A stretch of DNA of 64,000 bases from Sanguinoderma infundibulare (lineage: Eukaryota; Basidiomycota; Agaricomycetes; Polyporales; Polyporaceae): NCBI GenBank assembly GCA_032821775.1, contig JAVLRN010000003.1, forward strand, positions 2,976,001 through 3,040,000, read 5' to 3'. The position numbers and the translations under genes were made by a program. Positions within the stretch are counted from its first letter, which is position 1. Each line of letters opens with the position of its first letter. The notes below the pieces were generated by a model, which had not been told where the DNA came from, did not search any database, and saw only the letters and a list, made by a program, of their open reading frames with translations. This document shows positions 10,134 through 22,527 of the stretch, piece by piece.

Positions 10134-13100
10134 CTAGATATAGTCCACGTTCTTCATCTCACCGGCAGCGAAGATGGCCTCGTCGAACGCCTCGTCCGGC
10201 ACGTCCTCGTTCTCGCCCTCGTATCCGTCGTACTCATCGTCCTCGTCCTCGTCGTCCCCAAACGTCATCTCGTCGTCCGACCCCGGGTTCGAGCCCGGGA
10301 GCGAGCCCGGCATGCTCGTGACGCTCTGGCGTCGCTGCCGCCTCCGGCGCGCCTTCTCGACGTCGTCCAGATCCTCGTCGTACTCCGAATCCAAGTCCGA
10401 GTCGTGCAGCGTGGGCGTGCTCGAGTGCGGGCTGCCGGCCGTCGAGGACGACGACTGCGTAAAGGTCGCGAGCGTGTTGCTCAGGCGCTCGAGCGAGGTC
10501 ATCTGGCGCAAGCGGGCCTCGCTCAAGTTCATGTCGCTCTTCTGGCTGGCCTCCTTCACAGGCGGCGGAAGCGCGAACGACTTTGGCGGCTGGCGGCTGC
10601 TGACAAGGCTGAAGTTGCGCAGGCGAGCGAGCGCGCTCTGGTTGGACGTGTCGGAGCGCGCGCTCAGCGCAGGCGAGGGAGGAGAGAGGTCAGGGAGCGG
10701 GAACTCTTGAATCGGCGTCCGCCAGTAGTTGAAGTCGGTAAACTCGGAGGCCCACTTGCGGTTGATGGGCGGGAACATCTGATCGACGAGGTCCGTCATG
10801 TGAATATACGAGGACTTGTAGCCAGCAAGCTCGAGAAGCTCCATCTTCACTTCACCAGTAGAGTCGATGGTGAAGATCCGAGAGCTTGGCACGCTGACGG
10901 TTCGGTAGGAAAGTGCATCAGTTATACGGTTACCGAAGCCGGAATAGAAGGGGTTATGGGTGGGACCACCGAAAAGTTTCTGGATGTCGCGCAAACACGC
11001 CATCTTGAATACCTCGGGTTTGCGCATGATGACCTCGCTATGAAACTGGTTAGCCCGGGAACGATTCTCGAGATGAAGGCGAAACGCGTACCGATGCAGG
11101 GAGGCCATCAACCGGTCGGGACTCATAATGACCGGACCCTCTGGCAGTTGGTAGTCGTTCTGCTTGATACCCTTAAGGTACTCTCGGGTGGAGTCCGCCT
11201 GACCGATCGCGCGGGAAGTGAGGTACATCATCTTGTACCCATTCCTGCAGATGTCGGTGTAAAGCTTCGCAACACCGACGTGAGTCCAATCACGACCAAT
11301 CATTGTGAAGACATGACCCAGCGCATCCGATCTACGCATCATGTGAGTACTTTGAACCGTATATAACGACATTTAGATGATCTTACTTGGTAATGGTCCC
11401 GTCAATGTCAGAAATAACGACCTGGTCTGTCCAGTCCCAGACGAACAGCCTCGCAGTGCAAGCTGCGACACCGGTGGCCGATAGCGAGAACGTCACCGAG
11501 TTCGCGCCGGGCCTGAGGTTGAGCATTTTCTGCAGACGTGCTCAGAATTTGTGGTCCTTTGCAAACAATTGCCTGAGATACAACGTACCAGCTGGTCAGA
11601 GGTCAAACGCAACGTCTTCGCGAACCTCTTGTGCGGCTCAGGCGATACAGATCCTGTCCTCCGACGCGACCCTTGTTCGTCTTGGTCCAAGGATGCCAGA
11701 ACAGACGAAGAAGACGTGCTCGTCCGTTGGATCCCCGCTTCAGGAATCGGCCCCAGATCTGTCTGGGACTGCTGCATGCCGTTTGCCCCATTAGTTTATT
11801 GCAGAACAGTAGACGACGTCATACGTACTGTTGGCACGACAGACGGCTCAGAGTTGGTGTGCCCAAGGTCAGGTCGCACAGACTCCGCTCTGCTTCTACG
11901 ATTCCACCAACGGACCCAAGAGGTCGATGTAGGTGTTCGTGTCGGCTCCTTTCCGGCACTATCAACACCAAGTAACGAGCCGGCCGCCGCACGCTTAGCA
12001 CGACGTTCATCGGCCGGTTCGTCGCCTTCAGATTTGACGGACTCGTCTTCGGAGAGTGGTGTCGGCGACGTCGGGCGAGAGGAAAGCAGGGATCTATGGT
12101 CATGCAGCGCGTTCTGGCGCCATATGACAAGTGCATCCATGAGTGGTGAGCCATCCTGTCGTCGGATATATCTAAGTGTTGTTGTCAATACCTTACGCAG
12201 ACGGGAGAAATACGGGCACTTACACGTCGCCCCACAATAAGACAAGGTCCTCATCGTACACAACACTCTCGTCATTCAGGAAGCGGTCAAAGTCGACTTT
12301 GCTCTCCTCGAAGCGACGATGATCCTCGACTTCATCATCGCCATCCAACGTACCCGCATGAGACTTGTTGCCGTCCGCAGAACTCTGTAGCAACGCTGGT
12401 GGGACGATCGCGATCTCAAACTCGGCTGATCGGCCCTCGATGAACACCCGGAAGCGTGTGGGGTCGTTCTTGTCGACGGTCAGCCTCCCCCCGTCGCCAT
12501 ATGACGCCGCGTTGTCCCGAGCATCCCGTTCAGCGGCTGCGCGAGCACGCGCATATTGCGCGTCTGGAACCTCCGACATCACGCGCCCCTTGCCTTTACG
12601 CGTGACGTCGAGGCCAGGCGCAAGGTTTTGCGGAAACGTCGAGCGTATCGGGGTCCTCTGAGGGAAATTGCCCCAGTCCCAAGTGTACTCTTCCGTGGTG
12701 CCAGTTCGTATTGACGGCAGAGAAGGAAGGTGAGCGCGACTATCCGGACCAGACGGTGTGCGCGCCATAGAGGGGAATAGTAAACGTTGAGAAGATGGTG
12801 ACGATTCATAGTCGTCTTCGTGATCGGGAGGTGGCTCAGATGTCGCGCGCGTAGACGGAAAGGGAACAGATAGAGGCGAAGCGGGAGACGGGGAGGGTGT
12901 TCCTGGAATACAGCATCATAATTAACATATGTAAAATTCGCCGTTTGTAAAATTGTACTTACTGGATGGGCCCGGTGTTCGATCAGGGCTATGCGTGCTC
13001 GACGGAGATGAAGTTGTCGGGTGGGTGGAGCTAGACCGGAGCGTTGCATCTGAAGCGTCTCGTCCGTGAATGTTTGCGTGGTAGCCCTCCATATCGAAGA

Positions 13101-14082
13101 CCATGCCTCAAGCAAGAGTGAGACAGATGGGCGGGTAGAGAAGATAACTCTAAGCTTACCATCCGTATACTTGACATCTGGAGCGTGTATGTCTCCGTCC
13201 GGCTTGGGCAAGACCTCATCGCCCAACTCGTCCATGCTTGGAAAATACACACCAGTACCACGCTCCATAGCGAGAACAGCCGCGGTAGCCTTGTTCGTTA
13301 GAAACTCGTGCTGTCCCTGCTCAGCATCCTTGAGAGCTTCCAGAACAGTCTTGTCCTTCAACCTATCCGCCTCCGCTCTCTGCGCCTCCCGTGCAACGCT
13401 CATCATCGCCTTTCCTAGTTGAGCGGTCCGAGACAGGACACCAGGACCATTGGGGTCCTCGTCGTCCGACGACCTGCGTGAGTGGAATGGCGGAGAAGGG
13501 CTTTCGCGGGACTGGTCACCAGTAGTCGCGTCAAGATCGAGGAACTCTGGTTCTTGGCTCGCGCCGGCAGAGTCCTGGGCAAGCGGTGACGCGGGACCTG
13601 CGCCGAACCTGCCCGTCTCCCGCGCCTGAGCATTGGTCTCGCCCGGTTTGGTCGCCTGGAGGATGGGACTGGTAACGAGGTTGTCGGGGATCTCCTCGTC
13701 CGTCTCGAAGACAAAGAACGCTTCGCCGGCCTCGCCAATCTTCATGGAGAAGGGCATGAGTTGGCCATTGACGAACACATCGACCTGCAAGGAAGAGTTT
13801 TGGCACCGCGCCAGACAAGAGCGGAGACTGTATGCGCACCTTCTTATCCTGCGGTCGGAGGACCTGCCATTTCCCGAAACGTACATGAAATGGCGAGCAC
13901 ACAAGCTCGGTGTCTTCATCCGCCAGCTGCGGAACAGTGCCTTCTGGCGGGCGGTCTGGGAGATGCTTGGGTCTACGGACGACTATGACGTCGATGGCGC
14001 CTGTGAGAGTGGAGGGATTGAGGTCCTTGTAGTACTGGTATGGCGCGCTGATGGCGCTGACCGCGCCGCGGAGGTAGTTCAT
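10134..14082 (-). CDS. PAH1: Lipin-type phosphatidate phosphatase (Pah1/Smp2/Ned1)
   Basis: A Mg2+-dependent phosphatase turning phosphatidate into diacylglycerol. It governs triacylglycerol versus phospholipid synthesis and nuclear-membrane growth. I chose the start MNYLRGAVSAISAPYQYY because it matches the lipin N-LIP opening; an in-frame Met lies four codons upstream. N-LIP runs at about 13530-14082 (ADEDTELVCSPFHVRFGKWQVLRPQDKKV). The middle part has the lipin tryptophan motif YTWDWGNFPQ near 12680. The catalytic HAD motif DIDGT (11395-11409), in VISDIDGTITK, is followed across an intron by SDALGHVFTMIGRDWTHVGVAKLY. LNS2 continues to YKSSYIHMTDLVDQMFPP. The tail is very acidic (about 10160-10300), like the C-terminus of yeast Pah1 that contacts the Nem1-Spo7 phosphatase. 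Confidence 0.95.
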
Positions 14083-14806
14083 CGTCGACGTCAACGGAGA
14101 GGAGGTAGAGAGGAGAGGTGGAAGATGGGGAAAGCGCTACACGAAGAGGGCTCGATGGGGTCTCGCATTTCCTTGTCCCGTCCTGCCCCAGCCAAATGCT
14201 GACGCCGACGGATACGGATCCTGCGCGACACGTGATATTCCCCCACATCGCTACCTTGGCCGCGACCGCATGGAATGCATGTCAGACAAGACTAATACGA
14301 CTTCGAGAATACTCACGCCGCGCAGGACTCGGGGGCCATCTGACGTACGAGCGAGGGTGAAAGGTCCGCGTGGTCGAGGGAGCGGAGTGGCGGCAAGCGG
14401 CGCAGTTCGGCGGACATGCTGGTCATTGACATCCCCTCCGCGTCCTTGTTTATTCATCGACAGCCAAACTGCTCGCAGGCTTGTTACGTACAGACATCCG
14501 GATCGCAGAGGAAACCACTTCCTGACACTCCGTCGTTCTAGCACAATCACGAATCTAAGACATAGCTCATCCGTCTGCTCAACTCCGTGTCGCCTTCTCG
14601 CGGTTGGCTCAGAAATCGAGGTGAGATTTACGACACACGAAGCAACCGCGATGACGCGTGAAATGACTTTCAATACCAGGCTCTCAACGCTCCATGACAT
14701 ACTAAGCATGCCCCCGTGAACGGTAGAAGCTCAATGTCGGCCGAATACCGGGCAAACGCAGAGAGAGGGAGAAGTAGCATTGATGTAACGAATACATGGT
14801 GCGTGA
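14083..14806. other. Gap between lipin start and NDUFB9 stop
   Basis: 724 bp presumed to hold the lipin promoter and the NDUFB9 3' UTR. Open frames exist on both strands (for example 14251-14709), but they lack family resemblance, splice logic or codon bias that I could support. Confidence 0.5.
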
Positions 14807-15403
14807 TCAATGACTTGCTTTAGCATGTGCCTCATTGTATGGCTCGTGTTCGAAGATAGGACCAACAGGCGGCTGGAGAAGGGAGGAAAGGGAGGTGAGT
14901 TGACTATCCGAATCCAGGCTCCTCTTGTTTGACGACATACCGGCAGGTTGCGTTCCCTGTGCAACGCATGAACACCAAGCAAGCAGAGAGACAGAGAAAA
15001 AACGTACCACTTGGTGCCCTCCGGAGCCTCGGGGGCTGGACGGGCCACAGGTAAATGCAAGGTCAATGTTTCTACACCACAAGTACTCACGTCGGTATGG
15101 GTCTGGGTGCTTGCGGTCGGCAAGGGCTGCCTCTGCCTTGGCAAAGATCTCTGCGAGCGCACGAGGATCACGAACATTCCTATAAGGACAAAATAAGTTT
15201 CGCGGTAGGTTTGAGTCTCAGCGTTGTTGCACATTAATGGGTACGCACCTGTTGCTCTCGAACTCGGCTCGAACGGAGAGCGCGCGAGCTCTCCAGAGAT
15301 CCCGCTGAACGATCCAGTTTAGTTCATTCTGGAGAATGCGTCGGTATAAGGACTTGACGTAAGTCCTGTGCGCCGCGGTGAACGGCGACGGGAGGGAAGA
15401 CAT
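14807..15403 (-). CDS. Complex I LYR subunit B22 / NDUFB9
   Basis: Accessory subunit of mitochondrial NADH:ubiquinone oxidoreductase that, through its LYR motif, binds acyl-carrier protein. The start MSSLPSPFTAAHRTYVKSLYRR contains the LYR motif (KSLYRRIL). NELNWIVQRDLWRARALSVR and, after an intron, NVRDPRALAEIFAKAEAALA match B22. Exons are about 15250-15403, 15091-15179, a short exon ending in EGTKW, a 16-nt exon at 14941-14956 (ERNLP), and the last exon ending in GPIFEHEPYNEAHAKASH. The joins keep frame only with this set, and all introns are GT-AG. About 110 residues is normal for the family. The gene diverges from the seven-helix gene at 15795. Confidence 0.9.
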
Positions 15404-15794
15404 GGCTGGGTGCTGGACGTCCGCGGCGCCAGACCAGACGACCTCGCTGGGCGCTTCGATTGTTCACACAGTGTGACCTGTGTAACGGCAGTGTGACGGA
15501 GTGGCCGATGGAACGCGGCCACGTGATGAACGCGGGAGAACGCTCTGAGTCTAACCGCGGTTTGTGCAGTGTTTGGCACGGTGGGCGTACCTTTGGGGTA
15601 TTTACCACGGTTCGAAACTCGGTCTGGAGAGCGCATCCAAGACGGCGTAGCCAACGTTGCTCTCTTCACGACCTCGACTTGTTCCCCGCTCGACGGTTCA
15701 ACGAAGGCCCTACACCTACGCGCTCAACGCAAACGACACTCGCTCAAGACCCGCAAGACTCACGGAATCAACGTCTGCAAGAAGTCACGTCAAC
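15404..15794. promoter_or_regulatory. Divergent promoter region, NDUFB9 / seven-helix gene
   Basis: 391 bp between opposite start codons. The sequence just left of 15795 continues open in the same frame back to 15657, but the first hydrophobic segment begins at the Met at 15795, which I take as the start. No sharp promoter motif identified. Confidence 0.5.
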
Positions 15795-18700
15795 ATGTTC
15801 CCCCTCGTTCCGACGCTCGCCCTGGCTTTCGTCTCATTCATCTCCTCAGCGTTCGTCATTCTCCGCATTCTCATCCCAATTCTCCCACCCCACCCTCTCA
15901 GCCGTCGAGTTCGCCCTGTAAGTCCGGTCGATCCCCCTTTCTCTGATCTTATTGTCCGCCCAAAACAGAAACAGCTGACTGACCGCCCGCCATCCCGCAG
16001 TCCGAATTTGGTCTTCCTAACTATCGGTCTATTTCTCCCGCAGACAAGAGCCACCTCTGGCTCGCCTGTTGCGACCTCCTCGCCCTCATCGTCTTCACAT
16101 GGCAAGCTGTCCATGAGTACTTGGGTGGCACTGGTGGATATGCTATTGCCAGCGACCCCGCATCCGCCGTCAGGCTTTGGTTCGCCATGAGCCTTCGCCA
16201 GACCTGCCTCCTCATCATTTCTGCTTTGACCATCCTCCATGTTCGCATGGGTCGCTCCGTGTCTTTTGGCAGCAAGCATTGGATGCTTTGGGCCCCCACC
16301 TTGCTCCTTGTAGTAACCTCCACTGCACTCGCCGGTGTCCTCGCTGCTACCAACGTCCACAGCTTCTTCCTGGGGCTCGTCGCCTACTCCACCACCACCG
16401 CACTCTTCAGCACCGCCGCATTTGGTTGCCTCGTCGGCACCCTCGTCATTATCAAGCGGAACCTCGCCGCCCTTGACGACATCCGCGACCCATGGCCCCC
16501 CGCCAAGGAGGTCACCGTCGAGGACCGCCGCCACATGAGCTTCACGACCGAGGACATTAACGCGCTCAAGGACGGCTCGTCCTGGATCACCTCCCGCGCA
16601 AGCTCCCGCTGCGAGAGCGTCTCCGCGTTTTCCTTTTCGACCCACCACACTCACGCCCGGTCGCACTCGCGCGCGAATTCCAACGCAAGTGGCAACATGC
16701 TCCCCCACCCTGCCATCGCGTCCCAACCGTCGATCCCAGCCAAGTCTTCGTTCTGGTTTAACCCTTCGACGCCCTTCGCCAGCCGTGAGACCATCCCGCC
16801 TGTCCCGCCCCTCCCTGCGCCATATCGTCCCCAGTCCACGACCTCGGCCCAGATCAACAGCGATCCTGATCCGTTCAAACGTCAAGCTCCCCGCATGGGC
16901 TCCCAGTCGTCCTGGCTCACGGAGCCGTCGCATTGTGTCCCTTCCCTCTCCAACTGGTCTTTCCCGACTACCCAAGCGCCCTCGCCTCCGTCCACCACTG
17001 CATCTCTGCCCGGTCTCGGCACTGACCTTCTGCCTTCCACTGCGGTGTCTCGTCCTATGACTCCGGCCATGACCAGCGCCGAGGTCCTTGGCGGTTACGG
17101 TTACAACCCCGAAGCTGTGGAGGCGGAGAAGGGCTTCAGCAGCTTTGCCTCCTCGTCCTCCGGTGACCTGGATATGACAGTCTTCCGCACGACTGGATGG
17201 ATGCTCATGATCTGGATTCCTCAGGTACGTTCAAGTGTGCTTTTGCCAAGTAAATTGTGTAGTGTTTTCTTACGCTTTAACCTCTAGGGCCTCGGTCTTC
17301 CCTTCCTCTTTATGGTCTCGCCCGATTCTCCCATCAGCACTGTCGGCACGATCTTGCTCATGCTCTCCGTCACGCTCTCTGCCCCGCTCCTCGCTCTCAA
17401 CCTCCTCTTCCGCTCGCCCATCCCGATCCCGTCCGAGCTCTTCGAGAACTACAGCGAGCCTCCCTCGGCAGTCCTCCGCGCGCCCTCCCCTGCGAGCTCG
17501 ACGCCGACGTACATGAAGTACTCGCACGAGTACAAGCGCAGTGGGTCCGTCACCGTCGTCGAGTCCCGCCGCTCAACGGACGTCTGGCTCGCCAACGGCG
17601 ACGCCGTCGACAACAAGGGCAAAATCGGCCGCGCCCTCGGACTCCTCCAGCCCAAGCCCAGGCTCGCCGTCCTCCCGCCCGAGGGCGAGAAGCTGCAGAA
17701 CGATGAGCCGCTCACGCCGCCGCTCCCGATGCAGAACCAGCCCCTGCCCTCGGTGCCCCCGACCCCCGCCCAAAGTGAGCGTAGCGCGGAGTTCGGCAGG
17801 ACGCCCGGCCGTGCGCGCAAGGAAAGCAAGGCGAGCTCGTACTACTCTGGCCAGTCCGACAGCGCCGCGTTCCAGGCGCAGGTCCTTATCGCCCAGCGCC
17901 ACTACTCCGCCATCGCGCAGACCATCACCGTCCCGCCATCGCCGACCGCGTTCGACCGCCGCGCGTCCATGGACGACGCCGTCGCGGTCAGCGGCGTCGA
18001 GCCTAAGCCCCTCCGGCGCCCGTCGCAGCACCTCCGCGTCCGCTCCGTCTCGTCGATCGGCAACACCTCCGTGGACTCGCGCTTCCCCGTCAGCCCCCCG
18101 CCCGCGTCCCCGCTCCCGCCGACGCCCCCATCCGTGCGCGAGCGCAAGGCGCGCATGCTCTCGCACCGCAAGTCGCACTCGCAGTCTTCTTCCTCCGCCG
18201 GCTTCTCGTTCGGCCCCGTTGGCGGAGACGACATGGCGGAGATCGACGCGCTCTCAGCCAAGGTCCTCCCGCTCCTCGTTCCTGGCCTCAGCATCGGCAG
18301 CGATGTCCGTGTGCGCGAGGAATGGGGCTCGTGGATGTCCACTTCCCCTCGCGAGCCGCGCATGCCGAGTGGTACGGTGAAGAGCTCCAAGACTGTCCCG
18401 GGTGAGCTTGGTGGGTACTCGACGGACTTCTCTTCGCCCGATGGACACTCTACCCCGGCGGAGGAGAAAGCGAAGGCCAAGGCCAAGGCGAAGACGGTGA
18501 CTACCAGGGAGAGGAAGGTATCGCACCGCCGCCACCACTTCAGTCTCCCCAGGTACGTTCTTTTCATTCCCGGACATAATTCGGCTTGCTCACCACCTCA
18601 AAGTCTCAGCCTCGGCAAGGATGGCGTCCACGCGCTCTCGACCTGGAAGAATGATCTAAACCGCGCCCTCGAGAGCAAGTTCGGCCAGTACACCCAGGCC

Positions 18701-19711
18701 CCCGCCGCGGTCGACCCCGCGACCAACTACAGGCGCAACACCGTCTACGGCTACGCCGGCGAGCTCGTCCCCAACACCCACTCGAACCTCAACGTCGTCG
18801 CCGAGGACGAGGAGCTCCTCCGCCCCGCTTCCCCCCTCCCAAGCCCAATCCCGAACGCCGACCGCCCTGTGTCTGCGCAGACCTTCGGTCACGACACACT
18901 TGCGATCCCCGTGGCCCACGCCGACCGCGCGGGCTCCCGCAACTCGCTCGCGACGCTCATCAGCGCGCTCGACCAGGAGCTCCACGTGCCGCTCCCGCCG
19001 CCCTCGGCCGCGTCCGAGGTGACGCTGTTCGAGCTCGACAACGGCCACGGCGACGTCGACTTCGCGTTCGACCCCGAGGACAACGACGGCCCGCTCGCGT
19101 CGAGCACCCCGCACGAGAGCCAGCGCACGAAGCCCAAGTCCAAGCCGCGCGACATCCCGCCCGTCCCGCAGATGCGCGACGGCCCGAAGACGTCCCGCCG
19201 CTCGAGCATCCGGTACATCATCTCGGACGAGAACGCCGCGCCTGCGCCCGCTCTCGCGCCCGTCGCTGAAGTCGCCGTCGACGCCCAGGCCGGCCGCGGG
19301 CTCGCGCAGTGGCGCGCGCGCGCGATCCGGCCGCTCGTGCCCAAGTCGCCGAAGAGCGGGAAGAGCAAGGGCAAGGGCAAGGCCAGCAACAGGAACAGCG
19401 GGGTCAAGATCGCGAGCCCGCCCGGGGGCGGCCTGCGCCCGCTCTCGCTCCTCCAGGAGCGCGACGTGAACCAGACGCGGGCGGATACGACGAAGCCGCT
19501 CAGCATCGGGAAGAAGAGCAAGGGCTCGGACGAGAACGCGGACCCGTCGGGGAACCTCGGGAAGATCAGGGCGGGCTTGAGGCCGCTGAGGCTCAACCGC
19601 TCCGAGACGACGAAGGAGCGTGCGCTGCTCCGCGCGAAGGAGGTCCTCCCCGACGTCGTCGTCCGCCCCCCGTCCGAGGTCGAAGCCAGCGTCCTCCGCC
19701 ACGGCTGGTGA
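15795..19711 (+). CDS. Orphan seven-helix membrane protein with long cytoplasmic tail
   Basis: Not assigned to a named family. Exons are 15795-15917, 16001-17224, 17288-about 18551 and about 18603-19711; the last intron is in frame and could be read through. Hydrophobic segments in order are: the N-terminal VPTLALAFVSFISSAFVIL, LWLACCDLLALIVFTW, QTCLLIISALTIL, MLWAPTLLLVVTSTALAGVL, FFLGLVAYSTTTALF...FGCLVGTLVII, GWMLMIWIPQGLGLPFLF, and TILLMLSVTLSAPLLALNLLF. A polar loop of about 240 residues, rich in Ser/Pro, separates helices five and six. About 770 residues of disordered, Pro/Ser/Arg-rich tail follow helix seven. Topology is GPCR-like, but I see no diagnostic receptor motif, so a signalling role is only a guess. 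Total length is about 1,260 residues. Confidence 0.75.
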
Positions 19712-20519
19712 ACGGGCTGGCCCATAGACATCAAGACCGACTCTTACACCCGAAGACCAAAAGCAAGTCGATTAATGGTATCTTCCGAACACTGACAGTG
19801 TCTCGATTCCGTCAAGTTACATACCGTTTGCTGATGAGTTATCGCTTTGAATTTCTCGCATCGCTGTTTTCGCTCCGCATTCTTCCGTTGTTTGCTCAGT
19901 TTGTTTGTTTTTTTGCAGTTTTCTCGTTTGGTTTGAAGTCGTCCACTTTGTCTGGTTTGTTCGCTGTCGTCTCCATCTATGCACCTATGCCCCCATCTCT
20001 CGACTCCACACCACTCTGCTAGCTCTCTATGCTTCCGATCTCTCTGCTCGCTATATACGTACATAGGTCTCCAAGCTGTCTCGTCATCCTACTGTCTTGT
20101 CGCACGCTACCACGTTTGCACGCTCTCGTCCCCGTTCACGTCCACGTCGTACGAACCCTTACCGTTGCTTTCGTCGCACGCATGCGTGCTCTCTCCCTTT
20201 GCATCCCTGTCCTCGTTCTCCGTCGCACCACATCGTTGCCGCTATCATCGCTGCCCAGTCAGTAGGCTCTTCTATGTACATATACCCCAGCTCTCGCTCA
20301 GTCCTCGCATAGCTAGTCTACTCGCACGCTGAAGCTTACAGCTTTACGCCTTGTCTGTCTGTTTAGCGCAAGCACGCTGTCGTGTCTATATGCAATCGTC
20401 GTCGATCCGTTCTCCGCTAATCACTCTCAAGCGTCAAGTGCCGAGCGGTTTGCTGTATGGTTGCAAGCAGCACTGGCGTGAGCATTCGACATGGATTACT
20501 GACACTGCAATAAAAAAGA
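19712..20519. other. T/C-rich 3' region, no gene seen
   Basis: 808 bp between the seven-helix gene and the Tex1 stop, strongly pyrimidine-rich on the + strand. Open frames here consist of Ser/Leu/Cys/Arg low complexity expected from such composition. Probably two converging 3' UTRs. Confidence 0.5.
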
Positions 20520-22024
20520 TTACATTCCCGGTCCGAAGAGACTGATCCACGCGGACGGCGGGGGACCACCTTCCCTGGTCTTCGTTTGCCCGCAGTACGC
20601 GATGACGTGTTTTGAAGGATGCCAGGCGACGGTCTGCGCTGGTCCCAGAGCAGGGACACGATGCAATGGAATGCCTGTTTCCGTCGCACACTAATAAAAG
20701 GCTCGTTCGCGCTTAGCGGACGATAATAGCTGTTATGAACAACTCACAATGTCGATGTAATTACCAGCGTTGGCGATCGCGATGAATTCTCCGTCGTGAG
20801 AGAAGCTGAGTGCGTTGATGGCATTGCTGTCCAACAATGCTGTTAGGTGCGGTTGGTAGTTCATCTGGGCCTGCGACGTACTCGCAGACGGTGATGGTGC
20901 GCGCGCAGGTCCAATCTGACGACAAGTCAAAGAGGTTGACTATGGTATCGTTGCCTCCTGACGCAAGATACCTGAACAGGGTGGCGGACAGAATAAGGTA
21001 TCCTTTCGCTTCCAAGACTCATTGGCACGTACCTCCCCCTGGGGTCAAGTGCGGTGGCTACGCATCCAGCGACATGCGAGGGGATGCTGAGCAGCAAGTT
21101 TAGGCCGGGAAAGTCGAGGGCTCGTATTTGGGGATCCGAGTTGGTGTTCAAGATTATCCCATCGCCGGCATGATTGAACGTCGTTGCAGATCCGTAGATT
21201 GGTTTCTGAAGGCGACACCGCTTTGAGCACACGGCAACGTTTCGGACGCGAACGGCCATACCGCATCCCCCATCCGCCACTGCTCCTTGGCTTCGTCGTC
21301 CTCCTTTCCGAAATTCAGGACGCCGACTGACCTGTTTGTAGTGGTGTACACGATCGCCTTCCCATTCGGCGAATAGCTCAGCTGCTGAGGGGAGACCTTG
21401 AGTTGTATCTGCTGTACGTGCCGGCTCTCTTGAAGAGCGCATGGGTCCGTCAAAACGTCGCCCGAACCGCTCAAGAGAATGAACTTGGGGGGGACTAACG
21501 TCGGCCGTCCCAGAAGACTATCCGCCGGTCCTTCTGGCTCGACGTGCAGAAGAGTTCGGGGTGTGTGGGGTTCCAGGCAATGTAGTCGACGTCTTCGCTG
21601 TGGCCCCCCACGAACGAGACAGCGGACCGCAGCTCGACCTGCGCGCGGCTCGCTGATTATATTCGACGTCGAGCACGAACCGGGAGGCACATACGATCTT
21701 GTCCATCGCCCACACCTTGGCAGTCTTGTCAACGCCCACCGCTCCGAGCTTCCTCCCGTCGCAGCTCCACGCGATATGATTCATGGCCTGCGGGTACGAG
21801 AAGCGGATGTCCCGGGGCCGAAATGCGGAAAACGTCGGTGCCTATGGCAGAGAGGCGTGACGGTCACCACCGGTGTTCTTTGAGATATATTGCGGCGAAT
21901 TGGCTCGTACATGAAGGCCTCGAACGGCGAAGGTGGTGTGGGGAGGAGGAGACGGTGGCCGCTCCGGCGGCGGGATCTCATCTTCGTCTTTCGACGCCGC
22001 GTTGGACAGCTGGTGAGAAGACAT
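20520..22024 (-). CDS. THO complex WD40 subunit Tex1/THOC3
   Basis: The THO/TREX complex couples Pol II transcription to mRNA packaging and export, and Tex1/THOC3 is its seven-bladed WD40 subunit. The start MSSHQLSNAASK leads into a Pro-rich segment. A GT-AG intron then joins GLH|APTFSAFRPRDIRF. WD repeats follow: MNHIAWSCDGRKLGAVGVDK, GGHSEDVDYIAWNPTHPELF, QLSYSPNGKAIVYTTT, LDPRGRYLASGGNDTIVNLF and AINALSFSHDGEFIAIANAG. I extend the gene past the open frame ending near 20733: a GT-AG intron there leads to CATETGIPLH...TVAWHPSKHVIAYCGQ, a typical last blade, and a stop at 20520. At least six exons. Confidence 0.88.
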
Positions 22025-22527
22025 TGTGCAGCAGAACGAACGTGGGCACGCCGGTACAAGGTGGTAGAAGAGGCTGAGGAGAGCACGGTTTGAAACTTGA
22101 AACCAGTGGCGGAGGCCTGCGACTCGCCAAGCGCCCAACACACCCAAATCACGATCGGTGTCGTCCTCGTTTTGGCAGGTGTAGTCATCCTCGCGATTTA
22201 ACCCTCCACATCTGACTTTGTGCGGTCGACAAAAACACACGCTACCGCACAGCATAACATGCAATAGCGCACAGTGTCACTTTCCAAGACAAAGTGGCGA
22301 TCCATGGGTCTGAATTCAACAGAACTTCCGAAACAACGACATACATTGCCCTCGGGCCACTACGTTTATTGTACAATTAGAGTTCGCGTATCCAATGATA
22401 GTACGGTGGGTTCTCACAAGCACCGCAAAAGTCGAGAGCGAGCTGTTGCCACTGCACGCCGGCGCTCAATTCTGCTCGATCTCCGGCCTAAGACATCCCA
22501 TCTCGTTCAAGTTCCTTCTGCTCGAGC
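22025..22527. other. Gap between Tex1 start and surface-protein stop
   Basis: 503 bp, taken as the Tex1 promoter and the 3' end of the upstream gene on the same strand. No coding sequence I can support. Confidence 0.5.

Noticed and set aside
12579..13919. Single 446-codon minus-strand frame in the lipin gene as a separate protein
   Set aside because: It reads through lipin introns. The true product uses several exons in different frames with GT-AG joins.
14251..14709. Opposing open frames of about 150 codons between lipin and NDUFB9
   Set aside because: Both strands are open with similar low plausibility. The region is expected to hold a promoter and a 3' UTR.
15785..16975. 396-codon minus-strand open frame opposite the seven-helix gene
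   Set aside because: Gly/Arg/Glu-rich antisense shadow. The sense strand has coherent membrane helices and splice sites.
17541..18380. Second + strand frame of about 280 codons inside the seven-helix tail
   Set aside because: Arg/Ser/Pro-only composition typical of a frame-shifted GC-rich exon.
18656..19702. 348-codon minus-strand frame opposite the tail of the seven-helix protein
   Set aside because: Arg/Ala/Glu/Val-rich reverse of a GC-rich exon; no domain.
20040..20340. Pyrimidine-rich region as a mobile-element remnant
   Set aside because: No inverted repeats, target duplications or coding remnants; it fits a 3' UTR of biased composition.
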